22,924 nucleotides of DNA from positions 1-22,924 of the forward strand of contig CABVAS010000006.1 in the NCBI GenBank assembly GCA_902496375.1, in the 5' to 3' direction. A program made the translations under genes and the position numbers. This DNA comes from an uncultured Collinsella sp. Lineage in GTDB: Bacteria; Actinomycetota; Coriobacteriia; Coriobacteriales; Coriobacteriaceae. Below, in pieces: positions 12,845 through 19,738 of the stretch. Each line of letters opens with the position of its first letter. Position 1 is the first letter of the stretch. Below the pieces are notes generated by a model. That model had not been told where the DNA came from and did no database searches. It saw only the letters and a program-made list of their open reading frames with translations.

Positions 12845-13591
12845 CTAGAACAGGAAGCCGATGGCGATGAGGGCGATGCTGACGATGAGCACGGCGATGT
12901 CTAGGCCCTTGATGGGGTAGCGCTTGTACGAGCTGGCGCGCGTACGCAGATAGAAGCCGCGCTGTTCTGCCGCCAAGGCTGTGGCATCGGTCTTGCCCAC
13001 GCTCGAGATGAGCAGCGGCACGCACAGTGGCAGCATGAGCTTAAGCTTCTTGATGGGGTTCTTGGTGTCGTACTCGACGCCGCGTGCGGTCTGCGCCTCC
13101 ATGATGGCGTTCATCTCTTGACCAAACACCGGCACGAAGCGCAGCGCCGTGGTAAAAGTGAAAGCATAGCGATACGGCACGTGCAGCACCTCGACGCAGG
13201 CGTTGGCAAGGTCGTTGAGCTTGGTCACCATGAGCATGAGGATGAGTGGTAACGCCACACCCAGCAGGCGCAGGCAGGCCTTCGATCCTGTGATGAGGCC
13301 CGTGTCGGTGATAAAACCCCATACCACGTTGCCATCGCGCATAAAGGCCAGCTGGAGCACCAGCATGATAAGCGCGAGCGGAATCAGCAACTTGAGCAGC
13401 GAGAACAGACGGTCGACGACGCCGGCATAGGCAGCCAGCGCAAGGGTGAGTGCCAAAAAGCCCAGTAGCGCCACGTAGGTGTCGGACAAGAAGATGCCGA
13501 CGATGATGGCGGCAGCGAGGCCCAGTTTGACGACGGGATTCAGGCGATGCAGCAGCGTATCGCCCGGCATGTAGTCGATGACGTTAACCAC
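12845..13591 (-). CDS. ecfT: ECF transporter T component
   Basis: EcfT is the membrane scaffold that couples the ATPases to the substrate-binding S component in energy-coupling-factor vitamin/amino acid importers. It has 248 residues, about six hydrophobic segments, and the two coupling motifs near the C-terminal half: EAQTARGVEYD and AAEQRGFYLRTR. The start is taken as GTG at 13591, which overlaps the ATPase stop by 8 bases and has AAGGAG 10 bases upstream. The open frame begins at an ATG at 13624 inside the ATPase gene, which would add 11 residues. It ends the leftward S-AA-T operon. Because the operon carries its own S gene, it is probably a dedicated transporter (group I type). Confidence 0.9.
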   Translation of the reverse strand: MVNVIDYMPGDTLLHRLNPVVKLGLAAAIIVGIFLSDTYVALLGFLALTLALAAYAGVVDRLFSLLKLLIPLALIMLVLQLAFMRDGNVVWGFITDTGLITGSKACLRLLGVALPLILMLMVTKLNDLANACVEVLHVPYRYAFTFTTALRFVPVFGQEMNAIMEAQTARGVEYDTKNPIKKLKLMLPLCVPLLISSVGKTDATALAAEQRGFYLRTRASSYKRYPIKGLDIAVLIVSIALIAIGFLF

Positions 13592-15318
13592 GGTGGACCA
13601 TCTCCTTGGTAATTCGAACGACATCGGTGACCTCGCTCACCTGCGCAAAAGCGGGCGAGACGGAAGATGCCAGACGGCGCGAGAGTTCAATAACCTGAGG
13701 AGGCTCCACGTAGGCACGCCGCATGAGATCGATGTTCGAGAATAGCTCGTGCGTGCGGCCGCGGTCGAGGATGCGACCGTCGGCCATTACCACAATGCGC
13801 TCGGCAAAGTCGGAGACGACTTCCATATCGTGGCAGACCATGATAACGGCGCAACCGCGCTCGGCCATGGTACGCACCGTTTCCATGACGGTCATGCACT
13901 CGCGGTAATCAAGGCCGCTCGTGGGCTCGTCGAGCACGACGATCTTGGGCTCAACCACTACGACGGAGGCAAGCGCCACCATTTGTCGCTGGCCGCGCGA
14001 GAGCGAGAAGGGCGCCTCGTCGGCCGGCAAGCCAAAGCGGTCGATGACGAGCTGGGCGCGACGCAGGGCTTCGGCGCGGTCGATGCCGGCAAGTTCTAGA
14101 CCAAAGGCGACCTCGTCGAGCACGGTGTCTTTGCAGATTTGGCGGTCGGGGTTCTGGAAAAGCGTTGCCACTTCGCGTGCAATGCGGCTCGTGGGGACGG
14201 TTGCGGTATCCAGGCCCGTAACGCGCACGCTGCCCGAGGCGGGCTTAAGCAGGCCCGTGAGCAGCTTGGTGAGCGTGGTCTTGCCGGCACCGTTCTGGCC
14301 GACGATGCCCACGAGCTCGCCAGGATAGAGCGTCAGGCTAAGGTCGTGTACGGCGGCGCCGCCATTGGGATAGGCAAACTCAACATGGTCGAAGGTGAGC
14401 ACGGGTTCGGCGTCCTTGGCATGAGGACGCAACGACGGTGCATGCGGGGAACCGGTGGGCGCCTGGGCTTCGATGGCTGCGTGTGCGGGGTCGACGATGC
14501 CCGAAATCAGGCGTTCGGCCTCATCGACATCCAAGCAAGGGGTACCGCTTACCAGACCATCGGCCTCGAGGCTATTGAAGATACGCGTGACGCGAGGGCA
14601 GTCGACGCCGATGGCACGGAGCTCGTCGGTATGTGCGAAGACCTCGTGTGGCTCGCCCTGCAGCGCGATTTCGCCATGGTTGAGCACGAGCACGCGGTTG
14701 CAGTACTCCGAGAGCAGGGCGACCTTTTGCTCAACGACGACGATGGTGATTCCAAGTGCGCGGTTTGCCTCACGCAGCGTCTCGAAGACCAACGTGGAGC
14801 TGGCGGGGTCGAGTGCCGCGGTGGGCTCGTCGAGAACCAAGACGCGCGGGCGCATGGCGAGGATGGCGGCGATGGCTACCTTTTGCTTCTGTCCGCCCGA
14901 GAGGGTTGCGATCTCGCGGTCGCGCAGGTCGCTGATGCCGACGGTCTCGAGCGTTTCGCTCGCGCGCTGCTCGATCTGGTCGTGGGGAACGCCAAAGTTC
15001 TCGAGGCCAAAGAGCATCTCGTCCTCGACGACCGAAGCGACCATCTGCGTGTCGATATCCTGCAGCACACTGCCGACGATTTGCGACACGTCGGTGAGCG
15101 AGACTTCGCAGGTGTCGTGGCCGTCGACCATGACGGACCCAAAGAACGTGCCGGTGTAGTGGTGGGGCACGGCACCCGACAGGCAGGCCGGCTCCCGAGG
15201 GCCCGATGATGCCGATGAAATCTCCCTTGTTCACGCTGAGCGAGATGTGGCTGAGCGCCTGCTCGGTTTGCGTGCCATAGGAGAACGAGACATCGTCGAC
15301 GTTGATGATCGTTTCCAT
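13584..15318 (-). pseudogene. ecfA: Tandem ECF ATPase (EcfA-A) with frameshift at first Walker A
   Basis: Intended product: two fused ABC ATPases of about 570 residues. From the ATG at 15318 (AAAGG 5 bases upstream) the first frame encodes FSYGTQTEQALSHISLSVN and GDFIGIIGPSGAG, then shifts frame. Downstream, the other frame continues as CLSGAVPHHYTG and runs to 13584 with LSGGQKQKVAIAA, LVLDEPTAALD, and a complete second ATPase (GQNGAGKTTL, SLSRGQRQM, VVLDEPTSGLD). At the junction (15186/15187) the expected K-S-T-L-A codons are absent. A 14-base loss between two GGC repeats would explain both the missing residues and the shift. The second half could still be translated from an internal GTG at 15170. 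It may be a real mutation or an assembly error. Confidence 0.85.
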
Positions 15319-15338
15319 GGATACCTTTCATAGTCAAT

Positions 15339-15396
15339 GGACGTTCTTACATGACCAGTCGTTTAAGAACGTCCCCAAAAGCTAGTCGTTTGGGAC
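15339..15396 (-). promoter_or_regulatory. Two mutually exclusive hairpins before the ATPase gene
   Basis: GGACGTTCTT (15339-15348) pairs perfectly with AAGAACGTCC (15365-15374). GTCCCCAAA (15371-15379) also pairs with TTTGGGAC (15389-15396) with one bulge. The two stems share the bases GTCC at 15371-15374, so they cannot both form. Both loops carry a GTCGTTT direct repeat on the plus strand. The region is the 5' leader of the ATPase gene inside the operon. It might tune expression between S component and ATPase, or be a dispersed intergenic repeat. Confidence 0.5.
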
Positions 15397-15425
15397 AGTC
15401 TTTGGTGGTGAAGCACGGAGACGGC

Positions 15426-15520
15426 TTTACGAGGGGCCCCAGGTTGGCGCGAGAAAGAGGAGCGAAGCGTACTTGGGTACGCGAGCGACGAATGAACGCC
15501 AAGATGGGGTGGCTCGTAAA
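15426..15520. repeat. 95-bp imperfect palindromic element
   Basis: The ends TTTACGAG (15426-15433) and CTCGTAAA (15513-15520) are perfectly complementary. The next 11 bases match only partly, then GTTGGCG/CGCCAAG pair. The centre has a perfect GCGTAC-TTGG-GTACGC hairpin (15467-15482) flanked by GCGA-rich stretches. The element sits between the S-component and ATPase genes in an operon. Its size and symmetry suggest a mobile palindromic unit or a structured intercistronic RNA. I cannot tell its copy number from one window. Confidence 0.6.
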
Positions 15521-15530
15521 GTCGAACGGG

Positions 15531-16103
15531 CTAGTTGAGCTTCAGGGCCTTCTGGATGGGCAAGTAGAGGGCGCCGACCAGAATGGCGTTAAAGACGGCG
15601 GTCATGGCGACGACGGGCAGCATGGCGGCGGCGAGCTCGCCTACCACGCCGAGCATGGCCATCTTGATGACCATGAAGATGGCGCCGGAGACAAAGGTGG
15701 TCAGGAAGGTTGCGACAATGGCGATGGCGGGCTTGACCTGACCGTTCTTGCCGGCGGCGTTGACGATGCCGGCCATGAGCATGGCGGCGATGCCCTCGGC
15801 GGCAAAATCAACGAACGGCGAAGTAGTGGTGATCTGGATCACGGCAGCCGAGATAAGGCCAATGACGAGCGCCTGGCCGATGTTGGGGCGAACGACCAGG
15901 ATGGTGAGGCAGAAGGCCGAGATGATGAACTCGGGGCTGATCATGCCACCCGAGATGCCCGAGATGGCCTTGCCGACGGTGAAGTTGAGGATGAAGCCGG
16001 CAGCGAGCAGGATGGCGAGCAGGACGAGGGCACGGACGTCGAGTTTGCCGCGGTCGGCGGTCTGGACGGTGCGGGGCTGGGCGGCGGTGGTGTTCTGAGA
16101 CAT
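15531..16103 (-). CDS. ECF transporter S component, probably for tryptophan
   Basis: A 190-residue, strongly hydrophobic protein of five to six membrane helices (about residues 20-37, 50-70, 75-95, 105-125, 130-155, 160-182) with a Gly/Ala-rich composition typical of ECF S components. A soluble N-terminus of about 20 residues (SQNTTAAQPRTVQTADR) precedes the first helix. The ATG at 16103 has AAAGGA about 9 bases upstream; the frame opens further up without a site. It is the first structural gene of the operon and is followed by the tandem ATPase and EcfT. Its substrate is inferred from the leader peptide upstream, whose three Trp codons imply that tryptophan limitation turns the operon on. 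The protein sequence alone would not tell the substrate. Confidence 0.8.
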   Translation of the reverse strand: MSQNTTAAQPRTVQTADRGKLDVRALVLLAILLAAGFILNFTVGKAISGISGGMISPEFIISAFCLTILVVRPNIGQALVIGLISAAVIQITTTSPFVDFAAEGIAAMLMAGIVNAAGKNGQVKPAIAIVATFLTTFVSGAIFMVIKMAMLGVVGELAAAMLPVVAMTAVFNAILVGALYLPIQKALKLN

Positions 16104-16180
16104 GGTGAAAATCCTTTCGGAAGGGGAGTGCAAGAGAAAAGCGGAGGCGCGTGATGCGAATGCGATCGGGCTCGAGATAG

Positions 16181-16212
16181 AAAAAGGCCCCCGGTCGAAA
16201 CCGGAGGCCTTT
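16181..16212 (-). terminator. Attenuator terminator before the ECF S-component gene
   Basis: On the minus strand AAAGGCCTCCGG (16201-16212) pairs with CCGGGGGCCTTT (16183-16194) with one G-U pair, a 6-base loop UUUCGA, and a run of five U (16181-16185). It lies 36 bases after the leader-peptide stop and 78 bases before the S-component ATG, so it can stop transcription ahead of the structural genes. Confidence 0.9.
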
Positions 16213-16247
16213 CAATCACCTAGAGCGCAAAAACAGGCGTGAGGGAC

Positions 16248-16316
16248 TCACTGTCGACCGATCGTATTCGCATCACGCCACCACCAGTTGTTGAGAGACT
16301 TCATCGTGTTCTTCAT
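16248..16316 (-). CDS. Tryptophan leader peptide (attenuator)
   Basis: A 22-residue open frame on the minus strand: MKNTMKSLNN, then three consecutive Trp codons (16278-16286), then RDANTIGRQ and a TGA stop. It has a strong AAGGAG 8 bases before the ATG, which is unusual for a chance frame of this size. An intrinsic terminator follows. Between the Trp codons and the stop, the RNA CGGUCGA (16254-16260) is complementary to UCGACCG in the loop and 3' arm of the terminator (16192-16198). Stalling at the Trp codons would leave that segment free to disrupt the terminator; a ribosome at the stop codon would cover it. This is the standard logic of trp attenuation, here on an ECF transporter rather than on trp biosynthesis genes. 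Confidence 0.88.
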   Translation of the reverse strand: MKNTMKSLNNWWWRDANTIGRQ

Positions 16317-16374
16317 GTTGGTGGCTCCTTTCGTGATGCCGTGGCGCGGTCGCACCAAGTTGCTGTTGCGCTGC

Positions 16375-16380
16375 ACTATA
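16375..16380 (-). promoter_or_regulatory. Extended -10 promoter of the leader-ECF operon
   Basis: On the minus strand TGC-TATAGT gives an extended -10 (TG one base before the hexamer). It would start transcription at about 16368, 52 bases before the leader-peptide ATG. The -35 region is GC-rich and matches poorly, which is tolerated with extended -10 promoters. Confidence 0.55.
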
Positions 16381-16401
16381 GCACAGCGAAGTGTGTGCGG
16401 G

Positions 16402-16490
16402 GAAATCTTTTTTGAAAAGATTTCAAGCGGGTTTCCCGCCGGTCAAAAGGCGGGTTAAGCGGGCGAGGTGACTCATGTGCCCCGCCCGCT
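16402..16490 (-). terminator. Cluster of three hairpins after the C69 peptidase gene
   Basis: In leftward order: AGCGGGCG/CGCCCGCT (16458-16465, 16483-16490), GCGGG/CCCGC (16427-16431, 16435-16439), and GAAATCTTTT/AAAAGATTTC (16402-16411, 16415-16424), the last a perfect 10-bp stem with T and A tracts. They lie just after the peptidase stop (16510) and before the ECF operon promoter, so they should insulate the two units. Confidence 0.65.
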
Positions 16491-16509
16491 CAGCTAGGAC
16501 ATGAGGGTC

Positions 16510-18312
16510 TTAGGCCTTCTTGCGACGATAGATCACGTAGACGCAGACACCGATGATGACGACGGCGCCAACGGCCATGGCGGCCATGTTGTTGCCCTCG
16601 GACTTCTCCTCGGTGACCTCTTCCTCTTCGGCCTCTGGCTCGGTCACGTCCTCATCGGAAAGGGCCTCGTCGGCGTAGGTGATGGATTCGACCAGGCAGT
16701 CGTTGTCGGCATCGTAGTCGCTCGGGACGAACTCCTCGGAGAAATCGCCCTCCTTGAGGTAGTCGCGCATCTCCTCGAGCATGGCCTTGCACTTAACATA
16801 GGTGTTCTTGGTTGCAGCCTTGCCGGCCTTGTTGGCCAGGGCGGTACGGGCCTCGGTGCCTTCTTCGGCCTGCATGGCCTCGTCGACGGTCAGGTTCTGC
16901 TCGATGAGTTCCTTCTGCAGGGCGTCGAGATAGGCGCGGACGCCGGTGGCGCAGTGGTCGCGGTTCTCATAGGCGAGCGTGTTGATGTCCATGAGGACGT
17001 AGTTGATGGAGTTCTTGGGCTCCTCGTTGTTCACGACGTCTTCCTCTTCGCAGTGATCGAAGGAGACATCCTGATCGCTGAAGTAGGGGCTGACCTCGGT
17101 GAGCAGTGCGGAGTAGAAGGGGATGGCGACGGAGAATTCGGCGTTGGAGAGCATCTCCCACTGAATGGTCGCGATCTCGGGGTCCATGCCCTGACGGATC
17201 TGGAAGGTGTGGATCTCGGTGTTGCGGTTGGAGCCGATGGCATAGGCGCCGTCGGTGTTGGCGTTGAGGCCGGCGACATTCTCGCCGCGAGCGGCGAAGG
17301 AACGAATCATCTCAAAGGTGTTCCAGTCGGACTTGCCGGGCTGGAAGAACAGCGGCTGCATCTCGTGAACCAGTGCGCCGGTCGTGGCGCGAGCCTCTTC
17401 GCGCTCGTCCTTGACGATCTCGTAGTCGGTGCCCTCGGCAAGCGGAGCCATGAAGTAATCACGACCCTGGATATAGCGCGACCACTGGTGCATACCGGCC
17501 TCGCTAATCTCCTCGCCGTAGGTCTTGGCGACGTCGAACTTGCCGTCGGTGTACTCGGCAAAGCCCTTCTCCTTAGGCATGGACTCGATGCCTTCGGAAT
17601 GGAGACAGTTCTCGGTGTCATCGAGGTCGACGTTATAGGTGAGGTTGCCGATGTTGGGGTTGAGCGAGGCGATGTCATCGGCGAGCTTCATAGCAATCCA
17701 CTGATGGCCGGAAAGCGCGGCGAACAACCAGGTCTCGGTGCTGTCGGCGATGATGATCTGGTCGTTGGAGCAGACGCCCTGCTCGTCGATCAGGCTGCCG
17801 ATGAGTTCGACGCCCTCGCGGGCCGTGGCGCTCTCGCCCAGGATGACGCTGGCATAGCTGTATTCGCCAATGCCAGTCTCCTCGGTGATGGGGTCGGCCT
17901 CTTCGGCCTTCTCGTTATAGGAGGTGCTCAGCGTGGCAGAGCAGGAGACGCCCTTCTCGTTGATGCCTGCCTCGGAATATGCGTCGTAGCGATCTTCCCA
18001 CTGCGAGGGGTTGTCGCGAACGAAGGTGTAGCGGTAGGTTGCGCCCTTGGACTTGTACTCAAAACCGGACTCGACCGAGGTGTACTCGTTGCCGTCCTTG
18101 TGTGCGGGCTCAATGCCAAAGTGCTTGACATAGCGCGGACCGAAGTCCTCGGAACGGCCGTAGTACGTGTTGCCGTCTGCCGTGAGCTTGCTGCCCATGT
18201 AGATCTGGGTGCAGGCGAGTGCCGAAGTCGGCATGGCCATGATGGCCGCTGCTCCAAACGCAAGGCCGCAGCCGAGCTTCTTGAGCGTGTTGACAGGATG
18301 AGTAAACCTCAT
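16510..18312 (-). CDS. C69-family dipeptidase, secreted and C-terminally anchored
   Basis: A 600-residue Ntn-type cysteine peptidase of the C69 (PepD) family that cleaves dipeptides. The signal peptide ends at ALA|CTQIYMGS, which places Cys34 at the mature N-terminus as the nucleophile. Family stretches follow: TYYGRSEDFGPRYVKHF, INEKGVSCSATLS, IIIADSTETWLFAALSGHQW, MQPLFFQPGKSD. A Glu-rich stalk (EPEAEEEEVTEEKSEG) precedes a membrane helix at about 575-596 and the tail YRRKKA, so the enzyme is probably displayed outside and held by its C-terminus. The ATG at 18312 is preferred because GGAGG lies immediately before it; an upstream in-frame ATG at 18372 would add 20 residues lacking signal character. 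Probably feeds the cell with host or dietary peptides. Confidence 0.85.
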   Translation of the reverse strand: MRFTHPVNTLKKLGCGLAFGAAAIMAMPTSALACTQIYMGSKLTADGNTYYGRSEDFGPRYVKHFGIEPAHKDGNEYTSVESGFEYKSKGATYRYTFVRDNPSQWEDRYDAYSEAGINEKGVSCSATLSTSYNEKAEEADPITEETGIGEYSYASVILGESATAREGVELIGSLIDEQGVCSNDQIIIADSTETWLFAALSGHQWIAMKLADDIASLNPNIGNLTYNVDLDDTENCLHSEGIESMPKEKGFAEYTDGKFDVAKTYGEEISEAGMHQWSRYIQGRDYFMAPLAEGTDYEIVKDEREEARATTGALVHEMQPLFFQPGKSDWNTFEMIRSFAARGENVAGLNANTDGAYAIGSNRNTEIHTFQIRQGMDPEIATIQWEMLSNAEFSVAIPFYSALLTEVSPYFSDQDVSFDHCEEEDVVNNEEPKNSINYVLMDINTLAYENRDHCATGVRAYLDALQKELIEQNLTVDEAMQAEEGTEARTALANKAGKAATKNTYVKCKAMLEEMRDYLKEGDFSEEFVPSDYDADNDCLVESITYADEALSDEDVTEPEAEEEEVTEEKSEGNNMAAMAVGAVVIIGVCVYVIYRRKKA

Positions 18313-18546
18313 AATCCCTCCCAACTGTTGAAACCCCGCGAAACCGTACGGAGTTTCAGCTAATAAATACATCTACTAGCCTAAAGGAAGTGTAAAGAGT
18401 ATTCACTCGACAACGGCTTTTACTCGATGAGCGTGTGGAAATATACGATGAACGGATAATAATACTCATTTTATGGCTTTAGTTAAATAAAGGCACCCTG
18501 CATTTACTGTAGCTGAATAAAGCATTAGACGGTGCTCAAAAAGAAA
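18313..18546. other. AT-rich intergenic region upstream of the C69 peptidase
   Basis: This stretch is much richer in A/T than its surroundings. It most likely holds the leftward peptidase promoter, for example TTTACA (18390-18395 on the minus strand) with AT-rich sequence below it, but I could not find a -10/-35 pair I trust. A 37-codon leftward frame near 18360-18470 has no ribosome-binding site and is not called. No conserved RNA structure was recognised. Confidence 0.5.
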
Positions 18547-18587
18547 ACTCTCCCGCTGTTTAGGATTTGCATAAACAGCGGGAGAGT
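18547..18587 (-). terminator. Terminator of the diacylglycerol kinase / small protein operon
   Basis: ACTCTCCCGCTGTTT (18547-18561) pairs exactly with AAACAGCGGGAGAGT (18573-18587), loop of 11 bases. Read leftward it ends in TTTTCTTTTT. It lies 33 bases after the stop of the 30-residue protein. A strong intrinsic terminator. Confidence 0.92.
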
Positions 18588-18620
18588 CGATAACTGGATG
18601 AATATCATACCAATGTGGAT

Positions 18621-18713
18621 TTACTTCTTTCGGCGGTGAATCACGTTGATGGCGTAACCGACGAGCATGGCCAAGACGATGACAATAAAGCCGATCAGGG
18701 GATTGTCGTTCAT
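18621..18713 (-). CDS. 30-residue single-span membrane protein
   Basis: A very short gene below normal detection limits. The product begins MNDNPL, has one hydrophobic helix IGFIVIVLAMLVGYAINVI (residues 7-25) and ends HRRKK. A perfect AGGAGG (18719-18724) sits 5 bases before the ATG and overlaps the stop of the upstream diacylglycerol kinase gene, so translation is coupled. A strong terminator follows at once. Together these argue that it is a real gene and not chance. The basic tail predicts the C-terminus inside and N-terminus out. A role as a small regulator or stabiliser of the kinase at the membrane is plausible, but no function can be read from the sequence. Confidence 0.75.
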   Translation of the reverse strand: MNDNPLIGFIVIVLAMLVGYAINVIHRRKK

Positions 18714-18722
18714 GGGGTCCTC

Positions 18723-19640
18723 CTATTTTCCGAGCGGGGAGAATTCGTCGACGATGAGGTCGAGGCATTGCGGAAGCGCGCGGGCTCCAAAGACGCCCGA
18801 ATTGCTGGAGATAATCTCGCCATCGAACTGCATGCCCAGCGACGGGGTGCAGGTGATTTTGGCTTCCTTGGTCTGGATGATCTTGAACTGCGGGCGCCCG
18901 AGTACCTTGCCGGCGGGGTCAAGCGCAGCGGTGATCACGGTAGGCAGCAGCTGCACGGTGCGCACGGGTTCGATGACTGCAATGTCGACCATGCCATCGT
19001 TCATGCGGCAGTCGGGGAACAGGTTGATGTCGTTTTGGATGACCGAGGTATTGCCGGCCATGCAGCAGATGCCGTCGAGCTCCTCGACAATGCCGTCATG
19101 CTCAATGGTAAAGTGCGCTACCGTAGGGTTGGGCGTGGCGAGTGCAGAGAGGAAGTAGGCGATCTCGCCGATGTCGTTTTTGGTGGGGGCGGCCTTCATC
19201 ATGATCTCGGCGTCGAAGCCCGAGCCGGCGATGATGATGAAGCCGTGGCGCTTCTCGTTGCCGTTCTCGTCGAGCCAAAAGAGCTCGCCCATGTCGACTT
19301 TGACCGTGCGACCGGCGCGGCAAGCCTTGGCAAGCGCCGCTGCCTCGGGGGCATTGCCGATGTTGTTGAAGAACAGGCAGGCTGTACCGGAGGGGAAGAC
19401 GAGCGTGGGGACACCGCATCCGCGCATCTGGTCGAGCACGTTGGAGACGGTGCCGTCGCCGCCCGAAACGACCACGCGATCAAACTCGCGCACGTCTGCC
19501 ACGGCGTCCTCGGGCTCCATGCCATCGCCGATAAAACGCATCACGACCTCGTCGCCGCCCTGCGCGAGGGCGTGCGTGAATGCGTAGATTTCATCTGAGC
19601 TGGGGCCCGATGCCGGGTTGTGGATGATAAGGCAGCGCAT
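18723..19640 (-). CDS. Diacylglycerol/lipid kinase family protein (YegS/DgkB-like)
   Basis: A 305-residue soluble lipid kinase of the DAGK catalytic family. It carries VVSGGDGTVSNVLDQ at about residues 58-72 with the GGDGT nucleotide motif at 60-64, VFPSGTACLFFNNIG as the second motif (usually P-GT-N), FIIIAGSGFDAEIM, and a C-terminal EGEII-like stretch (QFDGEIIS). Such enzymes phosphorylate diacylglycerol or related lipids at the cytoplasmic face and feed phospholipid turnover. The ATG at 19640 has only a weak GGGAAC site. The PSGTACLFF variant suggests a somewhat unusual substrate, which the sequence does not resolve. Coupled downstream to a 30-residue membrane protein, divergent from the RNase D gene. 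Confidence 0.85.
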   Translation of the reverse strand: MRCLIIHNPASGPSSDEIYAFTHALAQGGDEVVMRFIGDGMEPEDAVADVREFDRVVVSGGDGTVSNVLDQMRGCGVPTLVFPSGTACLFFNNIGNAPEAAALAKACRAGRTVKVDMGELFWLDENGNEKRHGFIIIAGSGFDAEIMMKAAPTKNDIGEIAYFLSALATPNPTVAHFTIEHDGIVEELDGICCMAGNTSVIQNDINLFPDCRMNDGMVDIAVIEPVRTVQLLPTVITAALDPAGKVLGRPQFKIIQTKEAKITCTPSLGMQFDGEIISSNSGVFGARALPQCLDLIVDEFSPLGK

Positions 19641-19738
19641 ACTTACGTTCCCGTTCTGTGACTAACCGAGTATAGTTGTAAGGCAATGCCGATATCCTAC
19701 CCGTGTTTTTCGGGCCTAACCTTATTCGATGGGTTGAT

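Noticed and set aside
13584..15170. The 528-codon frame as a complete ATPase gene
   Set aside because: It begins after the Walker A position. The missing N-terminus is found in another frame just upstream, so it is a frameshifted gene and not a naturally short one.
16501..18363. A 620-codon rightward open frame rich in Gly, Val, Leu
   Set aside because: Exact antisense shadow of the C69 peptidase, with no ribosome-binding site and no recognisable domain.
18466..18768. A 100-codon leftward frame overlapping the small membrane protein
   Set aside because: It runs through the strong terminator at 18547-18587 and lacks a ribosome-binding site; the 30-residue frame with AGGAGG explains the region better.
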